Source: Candidatus Kapaibacterium sp.
GTDB taxonomy: Bacteria > Bacteroidota > Ignavibacteria > Kapaibacteriales > Kapaibacteriaceae
Length of the DNA: 58,733 bases
Assembly: GCA_022842685.1 (NCBI GenBank)
Contig: JALHPC010000015.1
Coordinates: 1-58,733, forward strand
Direction of reading: 5' to 3'
Shown here: piece after piece, positions 10,101 through 17,771 of the stretch
Layout: the number at the start of each line of letters is the position of its first letter
How positions within the stretch are numbered: the first letter of the stretch is position 1
Position numbers and translations under genes: made by a program
The notes under the pieces: generated by a model
The model's input: only the letters and a program-made list of their open reading frames with translations
Told to the model about the DNA's origin: nothing
The model's database searches: none

Positions 10101-11397
10101 TGCAACCCCCCGCGTAGCGATTGCAGATTTTCTGAGTTCGGGTGTCAACCAAATGGTGGTAGGTGTATCGAGACCAGAAATAGGATTTATGTCGTCGTCC
10201 ATTTTGGTTCAAGCCGATACGGTGACGACAAGACTGCCGCAGGTAGCGGGGCTTCGCGTAACACTTATGGGTGGAAGTCTCGTGCGGGTTTCGTGGGGAC
10301 GAGTCAGAGGTGCGCGCGCGTACGATGTTGAGCTTTCTACGGCTGGCGGTAGTTTTCTGCCTGTAGGCTCTGTAGATGGGACGTGGTGGATGCTTGACTC
10401 TGCGCGAACAGGAACGGAGTATCGGGTACGGGTGATTGCTCGAGGTGCAACTGCGGCCGACAGTCGAGCATCGGCTCCGGTCTCGTGGACGATGCCATCC
10501 GAAATCGTTGGAATTCGCTGTGAGCCCATGACCGTAGACGTTGGGCAGGCCGAGCGGGGACTCAGCTTCCGTGTTACGTTCGATGGCGAGTCTTCGGAGC
10601 GCCCCGCAAATGCATCTGGATGGCTTATACAGCAGGGATCTGTGTTCCTTCGCGCAACTACAGTGATGCCTGCTGGCGATCGCACGTACGTTGTGGCATT
10701 TTCCCCGACGCAGGCACTTCAAGTGGGCGAACTAACACTGGTTGTTCCCGAGGTTGAGACGCGTGCGGGATTGCCTTCGCCGGGAACGTCGTTTACCATT
10801 CGTGTGCAGTCTGCAAGCCAGCCAACGGAGTTTCACCTGCGTTCTCTCACCGTCGAGAATTTACAGCGTCTACTATTACGCTTTAGCGAGCCGGTTGAGG
10901 CCGCTGAGAGCGAACGTCCAGATCGCTACCTCTTGCGTCCTATTGGTTCGATTTCGACGGCAACATGGGTTGACGACACGACCGTAGCGCTTGCAATTGC
11001 CTCAGACGCACCTATCGGTCCGCGAGGCAAGTCGTACACGATAACAGCCGAGGGTATCCGGTCGCAACGCGGCCGGCTCATGACGACGGGCGCGGGCAAT
11101 ACCCTTGGATTTGTAGTAACGTCGACAGCAATAGACGACGTTTATCCCTTTCCACATCCAGTGCGTCTTTCGATGCATGACCGCGTAACGTTTGGCAACA
11201 TGCCTACCGGAGCGTCTGTGGAGATCTTTGACCAGGGCTTTCGAAGCGTTAGAACGCTAGTAGATACCGAAGGACTTGGTGGCTTGGATTGGGATTTAAC
11301 AGATGCCCAGGGAGCGCAGATTATGCCAGGAATCTACGTGTACGAAACGCAATGGAATGGCGAACGCCATCGCGGTAAGCTGGTTATTCAGCGCTAG
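7177..11397 (+). CDS. Subtilisin-like (S8) serine protease with FG-GAP repeats and T9SS sorting domain
   Basis: A 1406-residue secreted protease. Signal peptide MRFHQTLLILSIVVASSTSL is followed by a prodomain-like stretch and an S8 domain with the intact triad: Asp144 (VGVLDTGIDWTHPDL), His231 (HGHGTSVSG) and Ser385 (NGTSFAAPYVAAA). Calcium-type Asp/Asn loops sit inside the domain (DRNGNGRFD, DGVDNDGNGWADD). Beyond ~residue 700 come FG-GAP/VCBS-like repeats (GDIDDDGRLDLL, ADITGDGIPDVL, GDFDGNGKIEV, RDVDGDGRPEIL), a fibronectin III-like region (~1030-1110) and a C-terminal T9SS type A sorting domain ending IMPGIYVYETQWNGERHRGK. It probably degrades proteins or peptides outside the cell. Its 3' end overlaps convergent mpl by 14 bp. 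Confidence 0.9.
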   Translation: MRFHQTLLILSIVVASSTSLVAQSFMVRLRQGAPLPDASAVFTSIVPPSFRVKNNDAPLSVGAASALERLRRTYVVVGMTEAEERMVQSSSSVEEMWPIGKVAVHEPRLTSDSLIDSQYALRVLRAGQAWSVATGKGILVGVLDTGIDWTHPDLADNVWVNAREDRNGNGRFDAWPSTIEIEGVFGDLDGVDNDGNGWADDVIGFDFVDQEVGNIGDYRGRDAVPVDEHGHGTSVSGVIAARAANTIGIAGLAHEAKIVTLRAFDATGNAEEDDVAVALLYAASMGIPIVNMSFGDGVDSPVLADAVTIASESGCLLVASAGNTGQVSRQFPAGYNTVMAIGATNEQDRRAPFSSTGALVDIVAPGQDILTTAIGGRYRSVNGTSFAAPYVAAAAALLLQQRPGLTWQELRGILRETSVDLGPRGNDIEFGNGRLDVVRALATPGAAAIAIATPTAGTEVDQRRTSSLGVSGTVTSTQFSKWSVVVGREGSTQWDTVARGTEQVVDAPLANIDCTTLGAGEHLLRLIVEQSTGRTLEQQVRFRVANTTLEIEDVEAVAAWQDDRRVLVVTSKASRPTRMRVVVWDGARSREIDDQRHRSRLHSVAIADVASGVPVDVEVIHVSEGGDTVRRMVQVTLPNDAVPRSSMAQIGTAPIAGYLLNDVRPLYGDGRPIVFMNDLSSGAFGAIKAAAPGALSWTTRDSLNAVWIPRGLGDIDDDGRLDLLAHVVGRAVVFSQAEPNGSIFARTLWADSTGDINGTALADITGDGIPDVLCLSRRGLHAYTFQGGQVRLLGVAENTTPPTTGNAQNRVDEVSAAVGDFDGNGKIEVAFSDTDGDLIIAEWTGSQFEQKHVVLNEGQGGSGYVHGRDVDGDGRPEILHGVPDNTAPNADREYGRTLWTYRLYKGTAPGQYAVAWQDRFYGVRYGIGYRNGVEGGQLDMRSGEEVVISVYPRLYVFRWDAGRGTLEPFWYTDGVATPRVAIADFLSSGVNQMVVGVSRPEIGFMSSSILVQADTVTTRLPQVAGLRVTLMGGSLVRVSWGRVRGARAYDVELSTAGGSFLPVGSVDGTWWMLDSARTGTEYRVRVIARGATAADSRASAPVSWTMPSEIVGIRCEPMTVDVGQAERGLSFRVTFDGESSERPANASGWLIQQGSVFLRATTVMPAGDRTYVVAFSPTQALQVGELTLVVPEVETRAGLPSPGTSFTIRVQSASQPTEFHLRSLTVENLQRLLLRFSEPVEAAESERPDRYLLRPIGSISTATWVDDTTVALAIASDAPIGPRGKSYTITAEGIRSQRGRLMTTGAGNTLGFVVTSTAIDDVYPFPHPVRLSMHDRVTFGNMPTGASVEIFDQGFRSVRTLVDTEGLGGLDWDLTDAQGAQIMPGIYVYETQWNGERHRGKLVIQR

Positions 11398-12838
11398 CCG
11401 ACGTTGACACGAGGAGCTCGCGCAGGCCGCCTACATTGCCATTGCTCAGCAGTAAAACAACGTCGCCGCGCTGTGTTTCTGCTTCCAGGAATGGTATTGC
11501 GGCAGCGCCCCACGAAGCCCCTTGCTCTGTTGGTTGTGGAATAGCTAGGGCCGAAATAGATTGGCTGGAGTAGGCGTTTATGACGGCGTCGACGTTAAGG
11601 CGTTCCTGAACAGAATACCGTTCCGGGCGGTTAATGGGTCCAATGGCCACGGCGTCTGCACCCGAAAAACAGCGCTCAAACTCGTGTTGAAAAATGGAAC
11701 GTGTACTCGTGTTGCTGCGTGGCTCGAATACGACGCAAATTCGAGATGATGGATATCGCTGCCGAACAGCGTCGATCGTCACCTCGATGGCTGTGGGGTG
11801 GTGGGCAAAGTCGTCAACAACAATGCGCTGCTGCCACCTGCCAATCTCTTCGAGGCGACGCTTAGGCAGTTGGAGCGACATCAGAGCATTGGCCTGTGTT
11901 TGTGCGTCGACTCCAAGTGATGCCGTCGATGCAATGGCCATTGATGCATTCCGAACCGAATGGATGCCCGCCTCGGTGGTTCGATAGCGGCCATGGTATT
12001 CACCGTTGTAACGTAGTGTCCATTCAGTTGCCGATGCTTCCCGTTGAACTTCGACGATCCTCCATGTTGCGGCATCGGCAAAGCCAACGGACTGCACTGC
12101 CGCCCGCGGACTTGCCATTTGTACCGCGTGGAGTGCATTGGCATCATCAGCATTTACCAAAACCACGCCTTGGCTCGGCACCATCCGAATGACGGTAGCG
12201 AATGAACGCAGAATTGACGCTAGGTCATCGAAGATGTCTGCGTGGTCAAACTCGACATTGTTTACAATCAAGTGCCACGGTCTGTAGTGAACAAACTTGC
12301 TACGTTTGTCGAAGAAGGCAGTGTCGTACTCGTCGCCCTCAACGACGAAGATGCCTTCAGTGCTGTTCGACGGATGGACGCTTGGTCGACATGCCATGTC
12401 AAAGCAGCGAGGTACGCCTCCAATCAGGAAGCCGGGGTTGCGCCCAGCGCATTCGAGAATCCAAGCAACCATGGTGGATGTCGACGTCTTACCATGTGTA
12501 CCGGATACAACAATTGATGTCGACCGTCCGATGAAATGTTCACCCACAAACGCGGCCATAGAGGTATATGGCAGTCGGTGGTTCAAGACGTATTCAAGTT
12601 CGGGGTTGCCGCGGCTGATGGCATTTCCAATGATAATCAACTCGGGACAGGCGTCGATGAGGTTTTTCTCGCTGTAGCCATCGAACCACCGAATACCTGC
12701 TGTCGATAGCACCGTGCTCATCGGAGCATACACGGCTGCGTCGCTTCCAGCCACGTCGTAGCCCAAATTTTTTGCCGCTACAGCTACCGACCCCATCGCC
12801 GATCCAGCGATGCCCATGAAGTACAACCGTTTTCCCAC
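11384..12838 (-). CDS. mpl: UDP-N-acetylmuramate:L-Ala-gamma-D-Glu-meso-DAP ligase
   Basis: Mpl reattaches recycled murein tripeptide to UDP-MurNAc in the cytosol. The Mur ligase fold is clear: N-terminal GIAGSAMGSVA, ATP loop VVSGTHGKTSTSTMVAWILE, then the Mpl-characteristic EGDEYDTAFFDKRSKFVHYRP and NNVEFDHADIFDDLASI; these separate it from MurC. The frame stays open to a TTG at 12883, but a TAnnTTTG promoter element covers 12881-12888, so initiation there is unlikely; GTG at 12838 (484 residues, starting just before KRLYFMGIAG) is chosen. It implies peptidoglycan with meso-DAP. The gene is divergent from the Asp-box protein and convergent with the S8 protease. Confidence 0.9.
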   Translation of the reverse strand: MGKRLYFMGIAGSAMGSVAVAAKNLGYDVAGSDAAVYAPMSTVLSTAGIRWFDGYSEKNLIDACPELIIIGNAISRGNPELEYVLNHRLPYTSMAAFVGEHFIGRSTSIVVSGTHGKTSTSTMVAWILECAGRNPGFLIGGVPRCFDMACRPSVHPSNSTEGIFVVEGDEYDTAFFDKRSKFVHYRPWHLIVNNVEFDHADIFDDLASILRSFATVIRMVPSQGVVLVNADDANALHAVQMASPRAAVQSVGFADAATWRIVEVQREASATEWTLRYNGEYHGRYRTTEAGIHSVRNASMAIASTASLGVDAQTQANALMSLQLPKRRLEEIGRWQQRIVVDDFAHHPTAIEVTIDAVRQRYPSSRICVVFEPRSNTSTRSIFQHEFERCFSGADAVAIGPINRPERYSVQERLNVDAVINAYSSQSISALAIPQPTEQGASWGAAAIPFLEAETQRGDVVLLLSNGNVGGLRELLVSTSASAE

Positions 12839-12880
12839 TCGCGTGTCCGTTGAAATTGCTAACTTCCACCTTTCGTTGCG

Positions 12881-12888
12881 CAAATCTA
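12881..12888 (-). promoter_or_regulatory. Bacteroidota -7 element (TAGATTTG) for mpl
   Basis: Read on the minus strand this is TAGATTTG, matching TAnnTTTG. The transcript would start about 12875, leaving a ~37-nt leader before the GTG at 12838. It decides against the TTG start at 12883. Confidence 0.55.
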
Positions 12889-12900
12889 GCCCTAATGTTC

Positions 12901-14247
12901 ATGAAGTCCTTCTACTCCTCGTTCGGTGCACTCGTAGTGGCGGTTGTTGTGAGTCTCGGTTTAACCGGTACGTCTGTCCACGCTCAGTTGTACTGGAAGA
13001 ATCTCGAGGCCCCTCCTGCCAACGTAACGAGCATTGTCGCAACATCCGACAACGTCTTTATCGCCGGCACGAATGGGGCAACGGTGTACACGTCGACAGA
13101 TCGAGGCGACACGTGGGTTTGGCAATTTCAAGGCGGCATCCCGTTCGACCTTCGAGTGCGCGATCTAGCCCTCACAAGCAACGATCACGTTTATGCGGCC
13201 GTCGTTGGTGGTGGTCTCTATCGGTCGACGGATAGAGGTGTGACGTGGCGCGACGTCACAGGCGACCTACCGAGTACGTCGGTCGTGGCTGTTAGCACGA
13301 AGCGGATGGCGGATGGAACAAACAGGATCTTTGTAGGCATCGATGATCCGGCGCAGCGACTGTTGGCGTTTTTTATGTCAGATGACGACGCAGTGTCGTG
13401 GCGACGCATCAACAATCCCACCGGACAGATGACGGCAGTGTTTGCTACGGCCATGAGCCCTGTGTCCGATCGAATCTTTGTGAGCGTGGGATATAACAAA
13501 GGCCTGTACCGATCGGAAGACTTTGGAGCTTCGTGGACTCGTATTGATGACCGCGCAAATCAAAGTGAGAGCGATGATAATTACAGCGTTATCCGATTCA
13601 ATCGGCAAGGACACATGTACGTGGGTCGCAATTCACTCGAAGCTTCAACAATCGTGCAAAATGCGGTTGTTATTAAGTCAACAGATTACGGACTTACGTG
13701 GTCGTACCTCGAGAAAGATGGTTGGTCGAAGGACCACGTTGTTAACAACCGTGTATCTGGAATCGCCTTTGGAGTGGGTGACGACGTAATAGCCACAACC
13801 GAGAAGTCCGGAACGTTCTATTCTAGCAATGGAGGTGCTTCGTGGGTCCGTCGCAACGAAGGGCTTGCCGATGATGGCTCCGGAGCTGCAGCCGGTGCCA
13901 CAAACGATGGCACGACGTTGCTAGTAGCCCCGCGTTCGACGTTCCTGTTCCGCTTCATTCGTGAAGGCACAACGTCGGTTCAGTCTGAGTTTGGTTCCGC
14001 TTCGTCGATTATTCCCAACCCAGCCCACGATGTTGCAACCGTGACGTTTGCTACAACGGTAACTGGTGCGGCCACGTTGCGCGTTATCGCTGCCGATGGT
14101 TCGGTTGTTGCTTCGTCGACGATCAATGACAATGCCGGTAGGTATGCCGCTCTGGTTGATGCCTCCTCGTTGTCGCCCGGCGTATACACTGTTACCCTGC
14201 AGGTAGGGGGCACCGTTCAGCGCGAGCGGTTGTGCGTGGTACGCTAA
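12901..14247 (+). CDS. Secreted Asp-box (BNR-like) repeat protein with T9SS sorting domain
   Basis: 448 residues from ATG 12901 (another in-frame ATG is at 12895). A signal peptide (MKSFYSSFGALVVAVVVSLG...VHAQ) precedes a beta-propeller-like region with about six Asp-box repeats of S-x-D-x-G-x-(T/S)-W form: TSTDRGDTW, RSTDRGVTW, SDDDAVSW, RSEDFGASW, KSTDYGLTW, SSNGGASW. Such WD40/YVTN/BNR-like proteins are usually non-enzymatic or glycan-binding; no sialidase catalytic set is evident. The end (SIIPNPAHDVATVTF ... LSPGVYTVTLQVGG) is a typical type A T9SS domain, so surface or secreted localisation is likely. Function unknown. Confidence 0.8.
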   Translation: MKSFYSSFGALVVAVVVSLGLTGTSVHAQLYWKNLEAPPANVTSIVATSDNVFIAGTNGATVYTSTDRGDTWVWQFQGGIPFDLRVRDLALTSNDHVYAAVVGGGLYRSTDRGVTWRDVTGDLPSTSVVAVSTKRMADGTNRIFVGIDDPAQRLLAFFMSDDDAVSWRRINNPTGQMTAVFATAMSPVSDRIFVSVGYNKGLYRSEDFGASWTRIDDRANQSESDDNYSVIRFNRQGHMYVGRNSLEASTIVQNAVVIKSTDYGLTWSYLEKDGWSKDHVVNNRVSGIAFGVGDDVIATTEKSGTFYSSNGGASWVRRNEGLADDGSGAAAGATNDGTTLLVAPRSTFLFRFIREGTTSVQSEFGSASSIIPNPAHDVATVTFATTVTGAATLRVIAADGSVVASSTINDNAGRYAALVDASSLSPGVYTVTLQVGGTVQRERLCVVR

Positions 14248-14260
14248 ACATCGCTAATCA

Positions 14261-14692
14261 CTAGCGGTCCATCACCTTGATGATGTACCATAGGTCGTCC
14301 TTCTTCAGCGTCTGGAACTGAGCGCGTCGTATGTAATCGAAGGTAACGTCGACAGTATGCGCAGAGGCGGTTGTAGTGTCGACTGAGTACGAGGTAATTG
14401 GCTTGCCGCTTAAGCGCCGCTTCCACCGCGCTAGGTCGTCGGCCATCTCGTGTTTTTCAAGAGCAAGCAGTGCCCTACCTGATGGGTGTAACATGAGATC
14501 GGTTGCTGCGGCAGTCGACGCGCTGTCGAGTTCGTCGCACCATAGTCGGATCGCTGATATCGACGACCTCTGACTGCGTTCGATACGTGTTGGAGCGCTC
14601 TGCGTGGAACCTATCACGAATAGCTCGCATGCAGAAAGTAGGCAACAGCAAAGCGCAGCAAGGATAGCGATTCTCATTCGTGATGAAGCCAT
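14261..14692 (-). CDS. Small lipoprotein, DUF4878/NTF2-like
   Basis: 143 residues. A signal peptide with lipobox LLSAC predicts lipidation at Cys22 and envelope anchoring. The remainder (EMADDLARWKRRLSGKPITS, then VDVTFDYIRRAQFQTLKKDDLWYIIKV) resembles the small cystatin/NTF2-like DUF4878 lipoproteins. Start ATG 14692; an internal ATG six codons in is an alternative. It is the last gene of the minus-strand run and overlaps the upstream hydrolase by 19 bp, so it is probably cotranscribed. Role unknown. Confidence 0.6.
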   Translation of the reverse strand: MASSRMRIAILAALCCCLLSACELFVIGSTQSAPTRIERSQRSSISAIRLWCDELDSASTAAATDLMLHPSGRALLALEKHEMADDLARWKRRLSGKPITSYSVDTTTASAHTVDVTFDYIRRAQFQTLKKDDLWYIIKVMDR

Positions 14693-15531
14693 TGTATGGT
14701 GTGCGCCATGGCGTTGTCGAACGCCGCAGTTGATTGTCGAAAGGGATGTTCAATGCCGAAGGTGTGTCCGGTATTTGAAATTCGAACCAAGGCGTCTGCC
14801 TGATGTGCTAGGTCTAACAACGATTGGATTTCCTTGAGCGGGACGGTGACGTCCTGCTCTGCATGCACAAAGCGAAGGCGACCGGCCAAGTTCTGTGCGG
14901 CAACAACAAGGTCGAAGCGCTGCGGGTTCTGTTCGATGTCAAGTACGTACTGGAACCCCATCGTAAGGCGCTGGCCGGTGCGTGCGTTTTCGATGTCAAC
15001 ACTGCCCTGTGACTCCCAAACGGTTCGCTGCCGTGGGGTCCAGCGGACGTAGGTACCAATCGAGTTCAGCAACACGAGTCGCCCGAGTGACAACCGCTTG
15101 ACGGATGTCGAAAGCTCGTTCGCAACGACGAGGGCAAGAGCTGCTCCGCGACTGTGGCCCACAAAATGCAATCGTGAGTCCCAGGTCTCGCCCAAGATCT
15201 CATTAGAACGCCCCGAGGTTTCAAGCCACGAAAGAACATTCGTAACATCGTTAACATCGGCTGAGATGGTCTGTTGGTGGAACGCCTCAGTATCAAGAAC
15301 CACATCGCTGCTGCCGCGCATGCCGTTGCCACTAAGGTCGATTGCCACAATGTGCAGTCCACTGATCGCGAGTCTGCGAGCAACTTCGGGAAGAAAGCCC
15401 CATTTGCGAAAGCCCTTGAATCCGTGCAGCAGAATCACGGCTGGCGCCGGCGCGGCTGCGTTGGCACGGTACACGTCCACGTGCAACGGTCCCAGTGCCC
15501 CTTGTTCAATGATGAAGGTGGATGGAGTCAT
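14674..15531 (-). CDS. Alpha/beta-hydrolase (S9/S33-like)
   Basis: A 285-residue alpha/beta-hydrolase: oxyanion segment ILLHGFKGFRKWG, nucleophile elbow GHSRG (HFVGHSRGAALAL), an acid in HAEQDVTVPLKE and the catalytic His in SNTGHTFG, so the triad is complete. The substrate is unknown; family members include dipeptidyl-peptidase-like and carboxylesterase-like enzymes. No signal peptide, so cytosolic. Its ATG overlaps the trmD stop by 4 bp (ATGA), indicating translational coupling. Confidence 0.8.
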   Translation of the reverse strand: MTPSTFIIEQGALGPLHVDVYRANAAAPAPAVILLHGFKGFRKWGFLPEVARRLAISGLHIVAIDLSGNGMRGSSDVVLDTEAFHQQTISADVNDVTNVLSWLETSGRSNEILGETWDSRLHFVGHSRGAALALVVANELSTSVKRLSLGRLVLLNSIGTYVRWTPRQRTVWESQGSVDIENARTGQRLTMGFQYVLDIEQNPQRFDLVVAAQNLAGRLRFVHAEQDVTVPLKEIQSLLDLAHQADALVRISNTGHTFGIEHPFRQSTAAFDNAMAHTIQWLHHE

Positions 15532-16235
15532 GGCGTGTCTCCCTCGCCCTTAAGCAAATCGGGCCGACGAGATTGCGTTTTCTGCACAGACTGTTGTTTG
15601 CGCCATTCGGCGATGCGAGCATGGTCGCCTGATCGGAGAACATCAGGAACGTCGAGACCGCGATACGATGCGGGCTTCGTATACAGCGGAGCATCAAGGA
15701 GCCCGTCCATGAACGAGTCTGCCAAAACAGATTCGGCATCGCCAACCGCTCCAGGAAGCAAGCGTGTGACGGCATCAACAAGTAGGGCGGCAGGTAGTTC
15801 GCCACCGCTTACAACGAAGTCTCCAAGCGAGATCTCGCGTGTGATCAGGACGTCGCGCACGCGTTGATCGACGCCCTTGTAGTGGCCTGCAAGCAAGATG
15901 ATATTGGATTGTAGTGACAGTGCTGTACAGACGTTTTGATTGAGCACTTCGCCATCTGGGCAAAGGTAGATTACTTCGTCGTAGGTGCGCTCTAACATCA
16001 GTTGTTCGATGCAACGAAAGATTGGGTCGCACTGAAGCACCATGCCCGCCCCTCCACCGTACGGCGTATCGTCGATGTGCTTGAACTTGTCGGTAGCGTA
16101 GTCGTGTAGGTTGTGGACAACAACGGTTACCAACCCCTTCTGCCGTGCACGGCCAACGATTGAGTGGTTAAAGGCAGAGTCGAGCAGTTGAGGCACTGCT
16201 GAAACAATGTCGAATCGAAGTGGCAAGTTAGGCAT
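15528..16235 (-). CDS. trmD: tRNA (guanine-N1)-methyltransferase
   Basis: TrmD makes m1G37 in tRNAs using S-adenosylmethionine, preventing +1 frameshifting. The 235-residue protein has the SPOUT-fold landmarks DTPYGGGAGMVLQ near residue 57, LLAGHYKGVDQRV, and the knot loop REISLGDFVVSGGELPA, followed by AVTRLLPGAVGDAESVLADS and the C-terminal YTKPASYRGLDVPDVLRSGDH. Length is normal. It overlaps rimM upstream by 8 bp. Partner ribosomal protein genes rpsP and rplS, common neighbours elsewhere, are absent here. Confidence 0.97.
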   Translation of the reverse strand: MPNLPLRFDIVSAVPQLLDSAFNHSIVGRARQKGLVTVVVHNLHDYATDKFKHIDDTPYGGGAGMVLQCDPIFRCIEQLMLERTYDEVIYLCPDGEVLNQNVCTALSLQSNIILLAGHYKGVDQRVRDVLITREISLGDFVVSGGELPAALLVDAVTRLLPGAVGDAESVLADSFMDGLLDAPLYTKPASYRGLDVPDVLRSGDHARIAEWRKQQSVQKTQSRRPDLLKGEGDTP

Positions 16236-16788
16236 CGATGTCGTCGTCTGCTGTTACGCGGCCCAGTTGATCCAAGCCATCCATGAGGCGGACGGTAATT
16301 GTCTTTGATTCGACGCTGACGTCAAGAATGACATCATCAATCACGGGCAATGGAATTGTAGAACCGTCCGATGTCGTAACCTCCCACACATCGTTTGCAG
16401 GAAGTAGCCAGACGTCTGTTAGCGTACCGATGACGTTGCCGTTGATGTCGATGACAGTGCAGTCAAGTAAGTCGCCGATGGCAAAGCGTTCGTCAGATCG
16501 CGCACCCACCGCCGACGCAGGAGCATAGATGGCGCGTTCAGCCAGTTGAACGGCCTGTTCGGCAGTTGTAATCTCTCGGAACGCAATTCGCCGGCGCGGG
16601 CCATGCTCGACGTACGATCGCACGTGGTACACCTCCACGAAATCGCGAGAGTACCCAACACCTACGGCAATACCTTCATGTAGGGTAAACGACTGTGGAG
16701 GAGCATCTACAATCGACATGGTTCCATCGGTACCATGAGGACGTCCCACGACGCCCACGTACTCGTCCAGCGCGGTACTTCCGCGCAT
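16228..16788 (-). CDS. rimM: Ribosome maturation factor RimM
   Basis: RimM binds the 30S subunit via S19 and helps process 16S rRNA. The 186-residue protein has the N-terminal barrel motif VGVVGRPHGTDGTMSI and the PRC-barrel half with IGDLLDCTVIDINGNVIGTLTDV and VWEVTTSDGSTIPLPVIDDVI. The ATG shares bases with the stop of sigA (TAATG), and its end overlaps trmD by 8 bp, so sigA, rimM and trmD are translationally chained. Confidence 0.93.
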   Translation of the reverse strand: MRGSTALDEYVGVVGRPHGTDGTMSIVDAPPQSFTLHEGIAVGVGYSRDFVEVYHVRSYVEHGPRRRIAFREITTAEQAVQLAERAIYAPASAVGARSDERFAIGDLLDCTVIDINGNVIGTLTDVWLLPANDVWEVTTSDGSTIPLPVIDDVILDVSVESKTITVRLMDGLDQLGRVTADDDIDA

Positions 16789-17651
16789 TAGCCAAGATAG
16801 GAGCGTAGCGTCTTAGAACGCGAGGCGTGGCGCAGCCGGCGGATGGCCTTCTCCTTGATTTGACGTACGCGCTCACGTGTGAGATTGAACTTCTCACCAA
16901 TCTCTTCAAGCGTAAGAGCTTGCTGATCGTCCAATCCAAAGTAGAGGGTAATGACTTCAGCTTCTCGGTCTGTAAGAGTTCCTAGCACCTGCTTAACCTC
17001 GGTACGCAGAGACTCACGCATCAGTTCGCTATCTGGTGGTGGCTGCTGGTCGTTCGGTAGAATGTCCAACAGTCGGTTGTCTTCACCTTGAACAAAAGGG
17101 GCATCGACCGACAGGTGGCGACCTGAAATCTTAATGGTCTCGGAGATCTCTGCAATCGACATGTCGAGCTGCTCGGCCAATTCGGCAGCTGTAGGTTCGC
17201 GCTCGTATTGTTGTTCGAGCTCGCTGAACTTCTTGCCGATTTTGTTCAACGCACCAACACGATTTAGTGGAAGTCGAACAATACGCGACTGTTCAGCCAA
17301 TGCCTGAAGGATCGACTGACGAATCCACCACACGGCGTAGGAGATGAACTTAAAGCCACGCGTTTCGTCAAATCGCTTTGCAGCCTTAATCAGGCCGAGG
17401 TTGCCTTCATTGATGAGGTCGCCCAGCGACAGGCCTTGATTCTGGTATTGCTTGGCCACCGACACAACGAAGCGCAGATTGGCCTTTACAAGTCGTTCAA
17501 GAGCAAGGTTGCCTTCGTAGCCACCACGTTTGATGGCCTGGGCAAGCATGATTTCATCGTCACCATTGATGAGGTCGACACGTCCGATTTCCTGGAGGTA
17601 CTTGTCGAGCGATTGACTCTCGCGGTTGGTATACTGTTTCGTAATGCGCAT
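16788..17651 (-). CDS. rpoD: Primary RNA polymerase sigma factor (RpoD/SigA type)
   Basis: A 287-residue group 1/2 sigma factor of the short FCB type: region 1.2 ([14 protein letters not shown]), region 2 ([59 protein letters not shown]), region 3, and region 4 with [22 protein letters not shown]. There is no long region 1.1. It would recognise the -33/-7 promoters seen repeatedly in this window. The transcript probably starts near 17748, giving a ~97-nt leader containing a perfect 9-bp hairpin (17724-17747). Confidence 0.93.
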   Translation of the reverse strand: MRITKQYTNRESQSLDKYLQEIGRVDLINGDDEIMLAQAIKRGGYEGNLALERLVKANLRFVVSVAKQYQNQGLSLGDLINEGNLGLIKAAKRFDETRGFKFISYAVWWIRQSILQALAEQSRIVRLPLNRVGALNKIGKKFSELEQQYEREPTAAELAEQLDMSIAEISETIKISGRHLSVDAPFVQGEDNRLLDILPNDQQPPPDSELMRESLRTEVKQVLGTLTDREAEVITLYFGLDDQQALTLEEIGEKFNLTRERVRQIKEKAIRRLRHASRSKTLRSYLG

Positions 17652-17723
17652 GGGCTTGCGGTAGGGAGCGGTGACTAAACGAATGAAGACACCGAACGAC
17701 GAATGCCGTCGCCGGTGAGTGTG

Positions 17724-17747
17724 GTAAAACGGGTGATGCCGTTTTAC
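17724..17747 (-). promoter_or_regulatory. 5'-leader hairpin of the sigma factor transcript
   Basis: GTAAAACGG and CCGTTTTAC form a perfect 9-bp stem with a 6-nt loop. It starts within a base or two of the predicted transcript start and has no U-tract, so it is more likely a 5'-stabilising or regulatory hairpin than a terminator of ctpA. Confidence 0.5.
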
Positions 17748-17754
17748 AAGACCA

Positions 17755-17762
17755 CAAAAATA
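17755..17762 (-). promoter_or_regulatory. -7 element (TATTTTTG) for the sigA-rimM-trmD operon
   Basis: On the minus strand this reads TATTTTTG, matching TAnnTTTG, 104 bp upstream of the sigma factor ATG and 10 bp downstream of the ctpA stop. It suggests the operon has its own promoter rather than depending only on ctpA read-through. Confidence 0.5.
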
Positions 17763-17771
17763 CGAAGGAGA

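Noticed and set aside
9688..10722. A 344-codon minus-strand open frame inside the S8 protease gene
   Set aside because: It is antisense to a gene with clear domains, has a compositionally odd Arg/His/Ser-rich product and no recognisable motif or promoter.
11384..12838. Annotation as murC
   Set aside because: EGDEYDTAFFDKRSKFVHYRP and NNVEFDHADIF are specific to Mpl rather than MurC.
12839..12883. TTG 12883 as the mpl start
   Set aside because: It coincides with the -7 promoter element, so it would not be transcribed.
17724..17747. Hairpin as intrinsic terminator of ctpA
   Set aside because: No U-tract follows, and a promoter element for the sigma factor operon lies between the ctpA stop and the hairpin.
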